Source: Bacteroidales bacterium
GTDB taxonomy: Bacteria; Bacteroidota; Bacteroidia; Bacteroidales; Muribaculaceae
Assembly (NCBI GenBank): GCA_022009815.1
Contig: CP091725.1
Location: 248,001-312,000, forward strand
Direction: 5' to 3'
DNA: 64,000 nt
The notes beneath the pieces are model-generated. The model searched no databases. It saw only the letters and a program-made list of their open reading frames with translations, and was not told where the DNA came from. Below are positions 8,899 through 18,720 of this stretch, in pieces; the stretch's first letter is position 1; each line of letters starts with the position of its first letter. A program made the position numbers and the translations under genes.

Positions 8899-10467
8899 AC
8901 CGACTGATATCCTCAATGATATTCTCGCTCGTGGCGATGTCTGCCCTGTCGCAGGTGTCGTCGGGGCGTCCTACGCTCATTGTGGGCATATCAATCGACC
9001 AACTTCGCGGCGACTATCTCGACCTGCTCCAGTCGCAGTTTGGCAACGGAGGCTTCAAACGCCTCATGGCTGAAGGCGCGCATCTGGACAACGTGGTGTT
9101 TGACATGGCACAGCTCGACAAGACAACGTCGACAGCCGTAATCTACACCGGCACTTATCCCAACGTCAACGGCATCACCGGCGCCACAGTCTACAACGAA
9201 GAGGCGCGTCGCGTAACGCTGATTCTCAACGACCCTAAATTTATTGGCAACGCCACCGACGAGACGCTCTCGCCAATGGCGATAAAGGTGTCGACCATCA
9301 GCGACGAGCTGCGTATGGACAACAACGGCATCGGCGACGTATACGCCATTGCCCCCGACGCACAACAAGCCATTCTGATGGCAGGACACGCTGCCAACGG
9401 CGCTTTCTGGATAAGCGACAAAACAGGTAAATGGGCTTCGTCTACATTCTACAAAGACTACCCCACAACCATCTCGACCCGCAACATGCTGATGCCTCTG
9501 CGCTCACGCCTCGACACGCTGACCTGGCGTCCGAGCATGGACATCAACAAATATCCCGACATTCCTCTCCACCGCACGTTCTATCCTTTCAAATACACAT
9601 TCAAGGACGGCGACGGCGTAGAGAAATTCAAGAGTTCGGCTCTCGTCAACGAAGAGATAACCTCGGTGGCCATCAATTGCCTGAACGACATGGCTCTGGG
9701 CAAACGCGCCACGGTCGACATGCTCAACATCGCATATACCGCAGCACCCTACGGATATGCGTCGGACAACGACAGCCGCATCGAGCTGCAGGACAAATAT
9801 CTGCGTCTCGACCATCAGCTTGAGCGTCTGTTTGCCGCCATAGAGAAACGTGGGCGGCAACGCCTGCATCTTCGTGACGCCGACAGGCTATTTCGACGAC
9901 ATGTATGCAACCGACCCTCGGTTCAACATCCCGACAGGCGAATTCTCGTCGAAAAAGGCTGTGTCGCTGCTCAACATGTACCTGATGGCGCTCTACGGCA
10001 ACGGAAGCTGGGTGAACGGATACTTCAACGAGAAAATCTATCTCAACGAGAAACTTGCAAAAGAGAAAAACGTTTCAGTCGAGGAACTGCGCAAAGTGTC
10101 GGGTGCATTCTTGCGCCGTATGGCCGGCGTAGACGAGGCATACTCCGTAGACGAGGTGCTCGACAATCCTGTCAGCGAGACACTGCAGCGGCTGCACAAG
10201 TCAATCACGTCGCAGGAAACAGCCGACGTGTTTCTGCAAATCGCGCCAGGATGGAAAGTGCGCGACGACTACAACAACCAGCAACAGCTGAAACAAGTCA
10301 ACATCAACGCTGTCTGCGCGCCGGCATTCATCATTGCGCCGGGCGTAAAGCCTCAGAAAATCACATCGCCAATCGACGCGGCGCTGCTGGCGCCCACCGT
10401 GGCACGCATCCTCAGAATACGCTCGCCCAACGGCGCGCGCATGATGCCGTTGTCGCTTAAAGACTAA
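8877..10467 (+). CDS. PafA-like alkaline phosphatase/phosphodiesterase family protein (frameshifted)
   Basis: The gene spans about 530 residues with an N-terminal signal region ([17 protein letters not shown]). The alkaline-phosphatase superfamily start is clear: [16 protein letters not shown] (metal-binding Asp), [11 protein letters not shown], then [20 protein letters not shown], which holds the likely nucleophile Thr. This resembles the periplasmic monoesterase PafA and the type I phosphodiesterase/nucleotide pyrophosphatase group. The frame breaks at the AAA run 9846-9848: the N-terminal frame ends in an unrelated basic tail, while the true C-terminus ([14 protein letters not shown] onward to 10467) is in the +1 frame. 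The last metal-site region ends with [12 protein letters not shown]. It overlaps the DUF4105 gene. Substrate is unknown. Confidence 0.75.
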
Positions 10468-10556
10468 GCGGCACTACAGCGCCGTGTGTCTCAGGCGCGA
10501 CAGTGGATTTCCCGAGGCACGACAATACGATTATAAACAAAAAACTAAAATACATT

Positions 10557-13500
10557 ATGGGACTCAATGATTTCCTGAAAAAAATTTTTGGAAACAAGTC
10601 GCAGCGCGACCTGCGCGAGATTCAACCAATCGTGGCTGAAATCAACAAGATTTACCCCACGTTGGAGAATTTGAGCAACGACGAGTTGCGCGACCGCATC
10701 ACCAAAATCCGCGCAGCGCTCAAAGACAGCGTTGCCGACAAACGCAAAGAGATTGCCGACATCAAGGCTGAAATCGAGAATGTGGAGTATGAAAACCGCG
10801 AGCCGTACTGGGAGAAAATCGACAAAATCGAGAAAGACATCCTTGAAGTGCTCGAGGATGAGCTCAACAAATATCTTCCTGAGGTATTTGCCATCGTGCG
10901 CGACACCGCACGCCGCTTCGCTCAAAACGAATCAATCGAAGTGACCGCGTCCGATTTCGACCGCGAGCTCGCCGCCCAAGGCAAAGACTTCATTGAAATC
11001 AACGACGGCAAAGCCATCTACCACAACCACTGGATGGCAGGCGGAAACGAGGTGACATGGGACATGATCCACTACGACGTACAGCTTATCGGCGGCATCG
11101 TGCTTCATCAAGGCAAAATCGCCGAGATGGCAACCGGTGAAGGAAAGACACTTGTGGCAACGCTGCCTGTGTTTCTCAACGCCTTGACAGGAAACGGCGT
11201 GCACATGGTCACCGTCAACGACTACCTCGCCAAACGTGACTCCGAGTGGATGGGTCCGCTCTACATGTTCCACGGTCTTTCTGTGGACTGCATCGACAAG
11301 ACAGAACCCAACTCCCCGGAACGCCGCCGCGCATACAACGCCGACATCACATTCGGTACAAACAACGAGTTCGGTTTCGACTACCTTCGCGACAACATGG
11401 CAACCTCGCCTGCCGACCTCGTGCAGCGTCCACACAACTTCGCCATCGTCGATGAGGTCGACTCAGTGCTTATCGACGACGCCCGCACACCGCTCATCAT
11501 CTCCGGTCCGGTTGCCAAAGGCGACGACCAGATGTTTGACCAGTTCAAACCGAACGTAGAGACAGTGGTCAACGCGCAACGCCGCCTCGTGACATCGCTG
11601 CTCACCGACGCCAAGAAGAAAATCGCATCCGACAACAAGGATGAGCGCAAGGAAGGCGCACTGCTGCTCTTCCGCGCCTTCAAGGGTCTGCCTAAATACG
11701 GTCCGCTCATCAAATACCTGAGCCAGGACGGCATCAAGCCCCTCCTTCTCGAGACCGAGGCTTTCTACATGCAGGACAACAACAAGCAGATGCCTATCGT
11801 CACCGATCCGCTCTACTTCGTAATCGACGAGAAGAACCGCAGCATCGAGCTGACCGATAAAGGTATCGACGTGCTCACCGGCAAGACCGACGACCCGACT
11901 TTCTTTATTCTGCCCGACATCACAACACAGTTGGCAGAACTGGAGAACGAGAATATCTCCGACGAGGAGAAGGCCGAGAAGAAGTCGCAGTATGCACAGA
12001 ACTATGCCATCAAGGCTGAACGCGTGCACACCGTCAACCAGCTGCTCAAGGCCTACACCCTCTTTGACCGCGACATCGAATACGTCATCGACGACGGAAA
12101 AATCAAAATTGTCGACGAGCAGACAGGACGTATCATGGAAGGCCGCCGCTACAGCGACGGTCTGCACCAAGCCATCGAGGCGAAAGAGGGCGTGAAAGTG
12201 GAAGCCGCGACACAGACCTTCGCAACAATCACCCTGCAGAACTACTTCCGCATGTATCACAAGCTTGCCGGTATGACTGGTACCGCAGAGACTGAAGCAG
12301 GCGAGTTCTGGGACATCTACAAACTCGACGTCGTGACCATCCCGACCAACCGTCCGGTGGCACGCATCGATATGAACGACCGCGTATACAAGACAAAGAA
12401 AGAGAAATACAACGCCGTAATCGACGAAATCCAGAAGATGGTAGAGGCTGGACGCCCTGTGCTGGTCGGAACAACATCTGTGGAAATTTCAGAGTTGCTG
12501 AGCCGCATGCTCCAGCTGCGCCGCATCCCTCACAACGTGCTCAACGCCAAGTTGCACCAGAAAGAGGCTGAAATCGTGGCACGCGCCGGACAGAAAGCCG
12601 TAGTGACCATCGCAACCAACATGGCGGGTCGTGGTACGGACATCAAGCTGACTCCGGAAGTAAAAGCCGCCGGAGGTCTGGCAATCATCGGTACGGAGCG
12701 CCACGAGTCACGCCGCGTCGACCGCCAGCTGCGCGGACGTGCCGGACGTCAGGGCGACCCGGGTTCTTCAGTGTTCTTCGTGTCGTTTGAAGACACCGTG
12801 ATGCGTCTGTTCGCAACCGACAAGGTTGTCAAGATGCTCGACCGTCTCGGACTTAAAGAGGGCGAGCCTATCGAGGCCGGCATGGTGACCCGTTCAATCG
12901 AGAACGCACAGAAACGCGTGGAAGAAAACAACTTCGGCATCCGTAAACGCCTGCTTGAATATGACGACGTGATGAACGCACAGCGCAAGGTGATCTACTC
13001 CCGCCGCCACCACGCATTGATGGGTGAGCGTATCGGCATCGACATCATGAACATGCTCTACGAGACCGCCGGCAACATCGTGAAACGCTACGGATCGCAA
13101 AGCGACTACGAGGATCTGCGCATGGATGTGCTTACCACATTCGGTTTCGAGCCTTCATTCACTGAAGATGAATATAAGAAGATGGGCACAGACAAGCAAG
13201 TCGACGCCATCTACCGCCAGGCAATCACCACATTCAACCAGCGCACAGAGAAGATGGCAGAGGCTGCCATGCCGGTGATTTCCGACATCGTGGAGAACCA
13301 CGGAGGCAAGGGTCTTGTGCGCGTGCCTATCACCGACGGCAAGCGTGTGTTTGGAATCACTGTCGACCTTGAGGAGTCGTACAACGAAGGCTGCAAACAT
13401 CGCCAAGGCTTGGCAGAAGTCAATCTTGCTGATGAGCATCGACGAGGCATGGAAGGAGCACCTGCGCGAACTCGACCAGTTGCGCCAGTCGGTTCAGAAT

Positions 13501-13983
13501 GCAAGCTACGAGCAGAAAGACCCGCTGGTAATCTACAAAATCGAGTCGTTCAAGATGTTTGACGCAATGCTCGACAACATGAATGCAAAAGCCGTGGCTT
13601 CGCTGACACGCGGTCAAATCCCTGTGCAGGCACAAAGCCAACCGCCACGCGAGCAGCAGGCTCCAGCGCAGGCTAAAGAGGCAACAGAAACCGACAACAG
13701 CCCACGCATCCCGGCACCGCGCTACAGCAACACGTCAGTGTCGCCGTCGATGCCTACGGCAGAACCGGTGGCAGCGCCAGAACGCCGCGACGACTACCGC
13801 AAATACACCGCCCACAAGGAGGAGTATCCAGGACAGGACGAGCAGCGTCAAGCAGCACGCGCTCCGCAAGGCCCACACCACACCGACCCTATCAAAGTAG
13901 GACCGAAAGTGGGACGCAACGACCCATGTCCATGCGGCAGCGGCAAGAAATACAAGAACTGCCACGGCAAAGGACTTGTTTAA
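10557..13983 (+). CDS. secA: Protein translocase ATPase SecA (frameshifted in this sequence)
   Basis: SecA drives preproteins through SecYEG. The product is about 1,140 residues, the large Bacteroidetes form. Visible are Walker A MATGEGKT (near residue 192), the motif [17 protein letters not shown], the preprotein-binding insert, helicase motif [12 protein letters not shown] and [15 protein letters not shown]. The helical scaffold contains [19 protein letters not shown]. The C-terminal zinc motif [14 protein letters not shown] ends at 13,980. The start ATG at 10557 gives the classic [18 protein letters not shown]. An extra base (or two missing) near 13,381-13,390 shifts the frame, so the first frame runs on to a false stop at 13,562. 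Since secA is essential, this is almost surely a consensus error. Confidence 0.95.
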
Positions 13984-14012
13984 GCCTTTGACTAAAGCAT
14001 AACTCAAAAAAG

Positions 14013-14050
14013 AAAGCACTTCCTGACATCGCGTCGGAAGTGCTTTTTCA
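14013..14050. terminator. Bidirectional terminator between secA and DUF4249 gene
   Basis: AAAGCACTTCC (14013-14023) pairs with GGAAGTGCTTT (14036-14046). T follows on the plus strand and the A run precedes it, so it can serve both converging genes. Confidence 0.85.
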
Positions 14051-14079
14051 ATTATATAACCAAAAATCCTAAACATGCA

Positions 14080-15066
14080 TCAGAATGCGACCGCACGCTT
14101 CTCTGTGCCCAGCAAGCCTCCGGCAATACCGAATCCGCCGTCTACGTTGCTGTGTATCTGCACAGCCTCCGTCTGTGCGTCGTTAATCAACTGCAAATAG
14201 ACCTGATAGAGCATCACCGACTTCAGATAGTAGTATAAATCCTCGGTCAACGACTGCAACTCCACCTCCACTATGCGCTTACCCACATCGCCTTTGCGCA
14301 GACGCGTGGTCACCGTGCACTCATATCCTGGGCCACCGGCAGCTGTGCCGGCAAACACGTTGCTGAAATCCTTATACCATCCTTTGCGGGGCTTCGACAG
14401 CCGGATATCCTGGAACAAAGGATCGTAGGAATGATAACAATCATTGGTGTCATACACCGTCTTGCCGTCGACAACCTTCTCCGTGAGGCTGCGCACGTTG
14501 AGACGGTAATAGCCCGACGGCTCCAGCCCCTTCATCCTCAGAGAGATGTCGACCACCGTGTCCTGTCCACCGTCATAATACCCGGTTTCAAGCTGGTCAA
14601 GCAGATGGTCCTGCTGATATTTCCGAGTCCTTACAATCTCGACTGTCGGGGCAACCGTAGGCATTGTGAAATTTGCCGATGCCGACGGAAAATTCTGTTC
14701 AGTGGCTGAAACCGCAATCACATCGCCAGCCTTCGGACGATAGTCGCTGCGGAAACGGCAATGCACGGCATCGTAGACCATCTCTACCGGAGAGGCGCCG
14801 TTGACCGAATATGTCACCGTGGCAAACCGCAGCGTGGCGGCCTTCAGAAACGTCTCCACTACATTCGTTCCTTCCGTGCCGACAACACCCGTGCGGTATG
14901 TGCGCGCCACGATCGCCTCCAGCGTAGTGTCGGGCGACGCCACCATACTTATCGCTATCACATTGAGGTTCTCTCCGCCCTCGTCAAAGCCAAGCTCTTT
15001 CTCACATCCCGTGAGCACCACCGCAACGATGCTCATCGCTGAAATCAAATATTTTAACCGTTTCAT
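14080..15066 (-). CDS. DUF4249 lipoprotein, partner of the adjacent TonB receptor
   Basis: A 328-residue lipoprotein with signal MKRLKYLISAMSIVAVVLTGC (lipobox LTGC, Cys 21). The mature start EKELGFDEGGENLNVIAISMVASPDTTLEAIVARTYRTG is typical of DUF4249, whose members sit beside a TonB-dependent receptor with a carboxypeptidase-like N-terminal domain. Two beta-sandwich segments follow, with the central SANFTMP region and C-terminal YYYLKSVMLYQ. It lies 4 nt downstream of the receptor gene in the same operon. The likely role is surface substrate binding or capping of the receptor (inference from genetic linkage); the substrate is unknown. Confidence 0.85.
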   Translation of the reverse strand: MKRLKYLISAMSIVAVVLTGCEKELGFDEGGENLNVIAISMVASPDTTLEAIVARTYRTGVVGTEGTNVVETFLKAATLRFATVTYSVNGASPVEMVYDAVHCRFRSDYRPKAGDVIAVSATEQNFPSASANFTMPTVAPTVEIVRTRKYQQDHLLDQLETGYYDGGQDTVVDISLRMKGLEPSGYYRLNVRSLTEKVVDGKTVYDTNDCYHSYDPLFQDIRLSKPRKGWYKDFSNVFAGTAAGGPGYECTVTTRLRKGDVGKRIVEVELQSLTEDLYYYLKSVMLYQVYLQLINDAQTEAVQIHSNVDGGFGIAGGLLGTEKRAVAF

Positions 15067-15070
15067 ATTG

Positions 15071-17566
15071 TCAGAATTTTAATGTGTAGGTCAACGACGG
15101 CATAAACGGGAACATACAAATGCCTTTCAGCACATATTTTTTGTTATTTGTCCCGATATAAACGCTGTTGATGTTCTTTTGGTTGTACAGATTATAGAAC
15201 GACAGGTTCACCTCGCTCGCGCCAAACCTCCGATGGTTTACCGAATAGGTTATACCCACATCAAGATGGTGCACATCCGGAAGCTTATAATTGTTGCGCT
15301 CACGATAAGTTGTAAACATTCCCGGCATTTCCGCCCAATGTGTGGCATCATCACGATTCTGCATATATTCCTGTTCTTTAAGCGTGCTGGATTCCGGTCT
15401 GATACTCGGATCCCATTCCTGCAGCACGCCGCCATACATTGATGTGTTTGCCAATATACCGCGGCGGCCGCTCTGATAAGTCCACGACGCCGACAGTTTC
15501 CAATGCTGTCCCAATCGCTGCACCACAACGATGTTGAAATTATGCCGTTTGTCGTTGCCGGCAAGAAACTCGCGTCCGCCGTTCAGTTCCTGCCCCGGGC
15601 GGTCGAATGTGCGCAAGGATTTAGCCCATGTGTAACTCACCCAACCAGTAGTGTTGCCCACAGAGCGTTGAGCCATCAGCTCCACACCGTAGGAGCGTCC
15701 CTTGCCGAGGCTGACAAGACTCTGCCAATCGCCTGTGCAATTGAGCCACGACGCTCCGTTGTTGTATTCAAGCACATTGTCCATCGTCTTGTAGTAGCCC
15801 TCAACCGACACCTCAAGACCTTTCATAATTTCATAGTTGACACCACCGGCATACTGGTTGGAGCGCATCAGCGGAATTTTTTCAGTCACAGGCACCCAAA
15901 TGTCTGACGGCATCACGATATTGCTGCTGCTCAACAGATGCACGCCCTGAGCCATCCGCGCATACGACAGTTTCAACGCCATGGCAGGCGTAAGCAGGAA
16001 GCGCACCGAAGCGCGGGGCTCAAGCGAGCCGTATGTCTTGTTTTCAACGGAAAACAACGAATAGCGCAACCCGACATTTGCCATCAACCACGGAGCCACA
16101 GTCCAATCGTCCTCGGCATATACGCTTGCCGTCAGCAAGTCCTGCCGCTCGCCTATTGTCCTGTCGGTTTCCGTGCGTGTCACCTTCGACGGTGTATAGT
16201 CATAGTTGTAACTATAGGCATGGATTATCGGCGACAACTGCTGCAACGAGCCTTTGACACCCCATCGCAAATCGTGGGCAGCAACAGGGCGAAATCTGAA
16301 GTCGGCAGTGATAGAAGCATCATTCACCTTCGAATCATAACGTGTTTCCGACACCTCTTCTGTCTTCCTCTGCAATTGTCCCATCTTCCGACTCTCATAA
16401 TATCCCGACACATTCTGCGACAGTCTATAGTCATACAGACTGAAACTCGCGTTGACATTCATAAGGAATCGGTCGCCGGCTGTATGCGTCCAATACAAAC
16501 TCGACACCAGGTTGCCCCAATTGTTTTTTGTCTCATTTTTTTTAGTTCTAATCTCACCACTCTTGCTTCCGAATTTGGTCTCACTATCGGTAGGAGAAGA
16601 GTTGCTAACGTCCTTGCCCCAATAGAACACAGCCGACAGTCGGTCGCTCTCCGAGAAGCGATGCACCAATTTAGCGTTGACATCATAGAAATTCATCTTG
16701 GCATACGGCTCCATTGCCTTCTTGTTGTCGTAAACGCTTTTGAGCAATGGCTGCACTATGGCGTCGAAATAAGAAGCGCGAGCTGCCACATTGAACGACG
16801 TGCGACCTTTCCATATCGGACCTTCCGCCTGCACCTTCGTCGACAACATTCCTATGGATGCACTGCCATGATATGACTCAAAGTCACCCTCACGCACACC
16901 TATGTCGATCACACTCGAAAGGCGCGAGCCGTAACGAGCCGGAAAAGCGCCTTTGTAAAGCACCACATTGTCTACCATCTCGGCATTGATTGCCGATACG
17001 AAGCCCTTCAGATGCTCTCCATTGTAAAGCGTCGAGCCATCGAGTGTAATCAAATTCTGGTCGTAATTGCCCCCTCGCACAAAGATTCCCGCAGTGCCGT
17101 CGCCTCCCGACTGCACTCCAGGCAAACGCTGTAGCGATTTCATCACGTCGATCTCACCAAACAATGCCGGCACCTCCTTCACCTGCTGCGATGTCAGCAC
17201 CTGTGCGCTCATCTGCGAGGATTTAACGCCAAAGTCATGGCGCGCACCATAGACCTGCACATCACGCAACTCCGTACCTCGCTGCAGGCGCACCTCAACA
17301 GGCGCACTTCCCGACTTAATCTGTATTGTTGTCTCTTTATATCCCACATAGCTTATCCGCAAATCAACCGCCTTCCCTTCCGGGATTGCCATTTCAAAGC
17401 GTCCATCAGAATCGGTTGATGTGCCTTTCGCCAACGACTTGGCATAGACGCTTGCCGAAGGCAGGGCTTCTCCGCTCTCATCGTCGACAACTCGACCCGC
17501 CACAGTCTGCCCCACCGCCGTAGCCGCCATTACGGCAAGCAACAGCAATATACATATCCGTTTCAT
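15071..17566 (-). CDS. TonB-dependent outer-membrane receptor with carboxypeptidase-regulatory-like N-domain
   Basis: An 831-residue TonB-dependent receptor. A signal peptide (MKRICILLLLAVMAATAVGQ) is followed by a CarboxypepD_reg-like domain (about 20-100: VAGRVVDDESGEALPSASV), then the plug (about 115-235: VQSGGDGTAGIFVRGGNYDQ and SRLSSVIDIGVREGD), then a 22-strand barrel ending in the aromatic outer-membrane signal TYTLKF. It lacks SusC-type features and pairs with DUF4249 rather than SusD, so it is not a classical glycan utilisation system. The ligand is not evident; no metal or B12 riboswitch precedes it. A tiny reading frame (17572-17652) ends 5 nt upstream and may be translationally coupled. 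No frameshift. Confidence 0.9.
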   Translation of the reverse strand: MKRICILLLLAVMAATAVGQTVAGRVVDDESGEALPSASVYAKSLAKGTSTDSDGRFEMAIPEGKAVDLRISYVGYKETTIQIKSGSAPVEVRLQRGTELRDVQVYGARHDFGVKSSQMSAQVLTSQQVKEVPALFGEIDVMKSLQRLPGVQSGGDGTAGIFVRGGNYDQNLITLDGSTLYNGEHLKGFVSAINAEMVDNVVLYKGAFPARYGSRLSSVIDIGVREGDFESYHGSASIGMLSTKVQAEGPIWKGRTSFNVAARASYFDAIVQPLLKSVYDNKKAMEPYAKMNFYDVNAKLVHRFSESDRLSAVFYWGKDVSNSSPTDSETKFGSKSGEIRTKKNETKNNWGNLVSSLYWTHTAGDRFLMNVNASFSLYDYRLSQNVSGYYESRKMGQLQRKTEEVSETRYDSKVNDASITADFRFRPVAAHDLRWGVKGSLQQLSPIIHAYSYNYDYTPSKVTRTETDRTIGERQDLLTASVYAEDDWTVAPWLMANVGLRYSLFSVENKTYGSLEPRASVRFLLTPAMALKLSYARMAQGVHLLSSSNIVMPSDIWVPVTEKIPLMRSNQYAGGVNYEIMKGLEVSVEGYYKTMDNVLEYNNGASWLNCTGDWQSLVSLGKGRSYGVELMAQRSVGNTTGWVSYTWAKSLRTFDRPGQELNGGREFLAGNDKRHNFNIVVVQRLGQHWKLSASWTYQSGRRGILANTSMYGGVLQEWDPSIRPESSTLKEQEYMQNRDDATHWAEMPGMFTTYRERNNYKLPDVHHLDVGITYSVNHRRFGASEVNLSFYNLYNQKNINSVYIGTNNKKYVLKGICMFPFMPSLTYTLKF

Positions 17567-17571
17567 AATGC

Positions 17572-17652
17572 TTATTGTTTATACAACCTGATAATTCCAT
17601 GGACTGCATCTTTTGCCAACAGAAGCAATGCGCTCGATAATAGTTTTTTCAT
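17572..17652 (-). CDS. Possible 26-residue small membrane peptide upstream of the TonB receptor
   Basis: The frame starts at ATG 17652 after an A/T-rich leader, reads MKKLLSSALLLLAK at the N-terminus and IIRLYKQ at the end, and stops 5 nt before the receptor ATG. The composition (basic start, long hydrophobic stretch, basic end) suggests a membrane peptide. A longer in-frame reading exists up to 17889, but its extra part overlaps the upstream repeat and has no protein-like character. I recognise no family. It could be a leader peptide or chance. Confidence 0.35.
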   Translation of the reverse strand: MKKLLSSALLLLAKDAVHGIIRLYKQ

Positions 17653-17799
17653 AATTTTTAGGTTTGGGTTATTAATAATTGGATTGTAATTTTTCATTTT
17701 ATATTTTTCGAGCGCAATGTAATTGTTTTTTTTAATTTTTCCAAGCGAATTTATATCTTTTTTTAAGTAAACATCAACAGAAACCGCGTTTTTTGCGTA

Positions 17800-17925
17800 A
17801 AAGTTAAAACAAGTTTGAATGCTCTGCTCTCGGCTTGCACTATCTGTTGAATAAAATAGGCTGCGCCTCGGAAAAACATTTTCAAACAAGTTTGAATGTT
17901 TTTCGCTCGGCTTGCACTATCTTTG
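17800..17925 (+). repeat. Promoter-bearing hairpin repeat, one degenerate and one complete unit
   Basis: The complete unit at 17856-17925 has the 5' box ATAGGCTGCGCCTCGG, a hairpin (AAAAACATT and CAAAC pairing with GTTTG and AATGTTTTT) and the 3' box CTCGGCTTGCACTATCTTTG. A degenerate upstream unit (about 17800-17847) keeps half a hairpin (ACAAGTTTGAATG) and the box CGGCTTGCACTATCTG. The units are joined by TTGAATAAAATAG, like the tandem copies at 7640-7650. The start codon of the next gene lies 18 nt after the -7 box. The rest of this intergenic region (17653-17800) is A/T-rich with nothing recognisable. Confidence 0.8.
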
Positions 17926-17943
17926 CAATGATATTTCGCGAAA

Positions 17944-18720
17944 ATGGAAAAACAAATTGAAATTAACGGAGTCGACTTCAACTATAACGTTGAGGGAGAG
18001 GGCATTCCTGTGGTGCTGATGCACGGATGGGGTTGCAACCGTACAACGCTGGCAAGCATCGAGAAGCTGCTTGTGCCATATTTTAAAGTCTACAATGTGG
18101 ACTTCCCCGGCTTCGGTAAAAGCACAGAGCCACAAACAGTCTGGGGCATAGAGGACTACACCCGCCTGACAGAGGAGTTTCTGAAAAAAGAGAACATCGA
18201 AAACCCTATACTGCTCGGGCATTCGTTCGGCGGACGCGTAGGCATCCTGTTGTCGTCGCGCAACAAGGTGCGCAAACTGATTCTTGTCGATGCCGCAGGC
18301 ATAAAGCCGCGCCACTCAATGAAATACTACATCAAGGTTTACACCTACAAGACGGTGAAACACGCCCTGCCGCTGCTTCTTGGCAAAACAAAGGGCGAGG
18401 AAATGCTCAACCGCTACCGCAAACGCGTGGGATCGAGCGACTATTCAAGCGCATCTGTGCGTATGCGCCAAATTCTGAGCAAGGTGGTCAATGAAGATTT
18501 GACATGGGCATTGCCTAAAATCAGCTGCCCGACACTGCTCGTATGGGGCACCGCCGACACTGCCACCCCCATCTCTGACGCCCGCAAGATGGAACGGCTC
18601 ATACCGGATGCCGGACTGGTGGAGTTTCCCGGCGTGGGACATTACAGCTTCCTCGAGAATCCATATCAGTTTGCAGCCGTAATCAACAGTTTCTTAGATA
18701 AAGACAAAACTATAAAGTAA
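17944..18720 (+). CDS. Alpha/beta-hydrolase
   Basis: A 258-residue cytoplasmic alpha/beta-hydrolase. The oxyanion-hole segment VLMHGWGCN is near residue 23-31 and the nucleophile elbow GHSFGG near 91-96. The catalytic Asp is in LLVWGTADTATP and the His in GVGHYSFLE near the C-terminus. It belongs to the broad esterase/lipase/haloperoxidase-like group; substrate cannot be told from sequence. The ATG at 17944 follows a repeat-borne promoter. Its stop codon overlaps the ATG of the membrane-anchored Mur ligase gene by one base, and ddl follows, so it is the first gene of a three-gene operon linked to peptidoglycan precursor synthesis. Confidence 0.88.
   Translation: MEKQIEINGVDFNYNVEGEGIPVVLMHGWGCNRTTLASIEKLLVPYFKVYNVDFPGFGKSTEPQTVWGIEDYTRLTEEFLKKENIENPILLGHSFGGRVGILLSSRNKVRKLILVDAAGIKPRHSMKYYIKVYTYKTVKHALPLLLGKTKGEEMLNRYRKRVGSSDYSSASVRMRQILSKVVNEDLTWALPKISCPTLLVWGTADTATPISDARKMERLIPDAGLVEFPGVGHYSFLENPYQFAAVINSFLDKDKTIK

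Noticed and set aside
15938..16876. 312-codon plus-strand open frame inside the TonB receptor gene
   Set aside because: Antisense shadow; the receptor is intact and clearly recognisable on the other strand.
17653..17889. N-terminal extension of the small peptide upstream of the TonB receptor
   Set aside because: The extra codons run through the degenerate hairpin repeat and an A/T-rich leader with no protein-like features.
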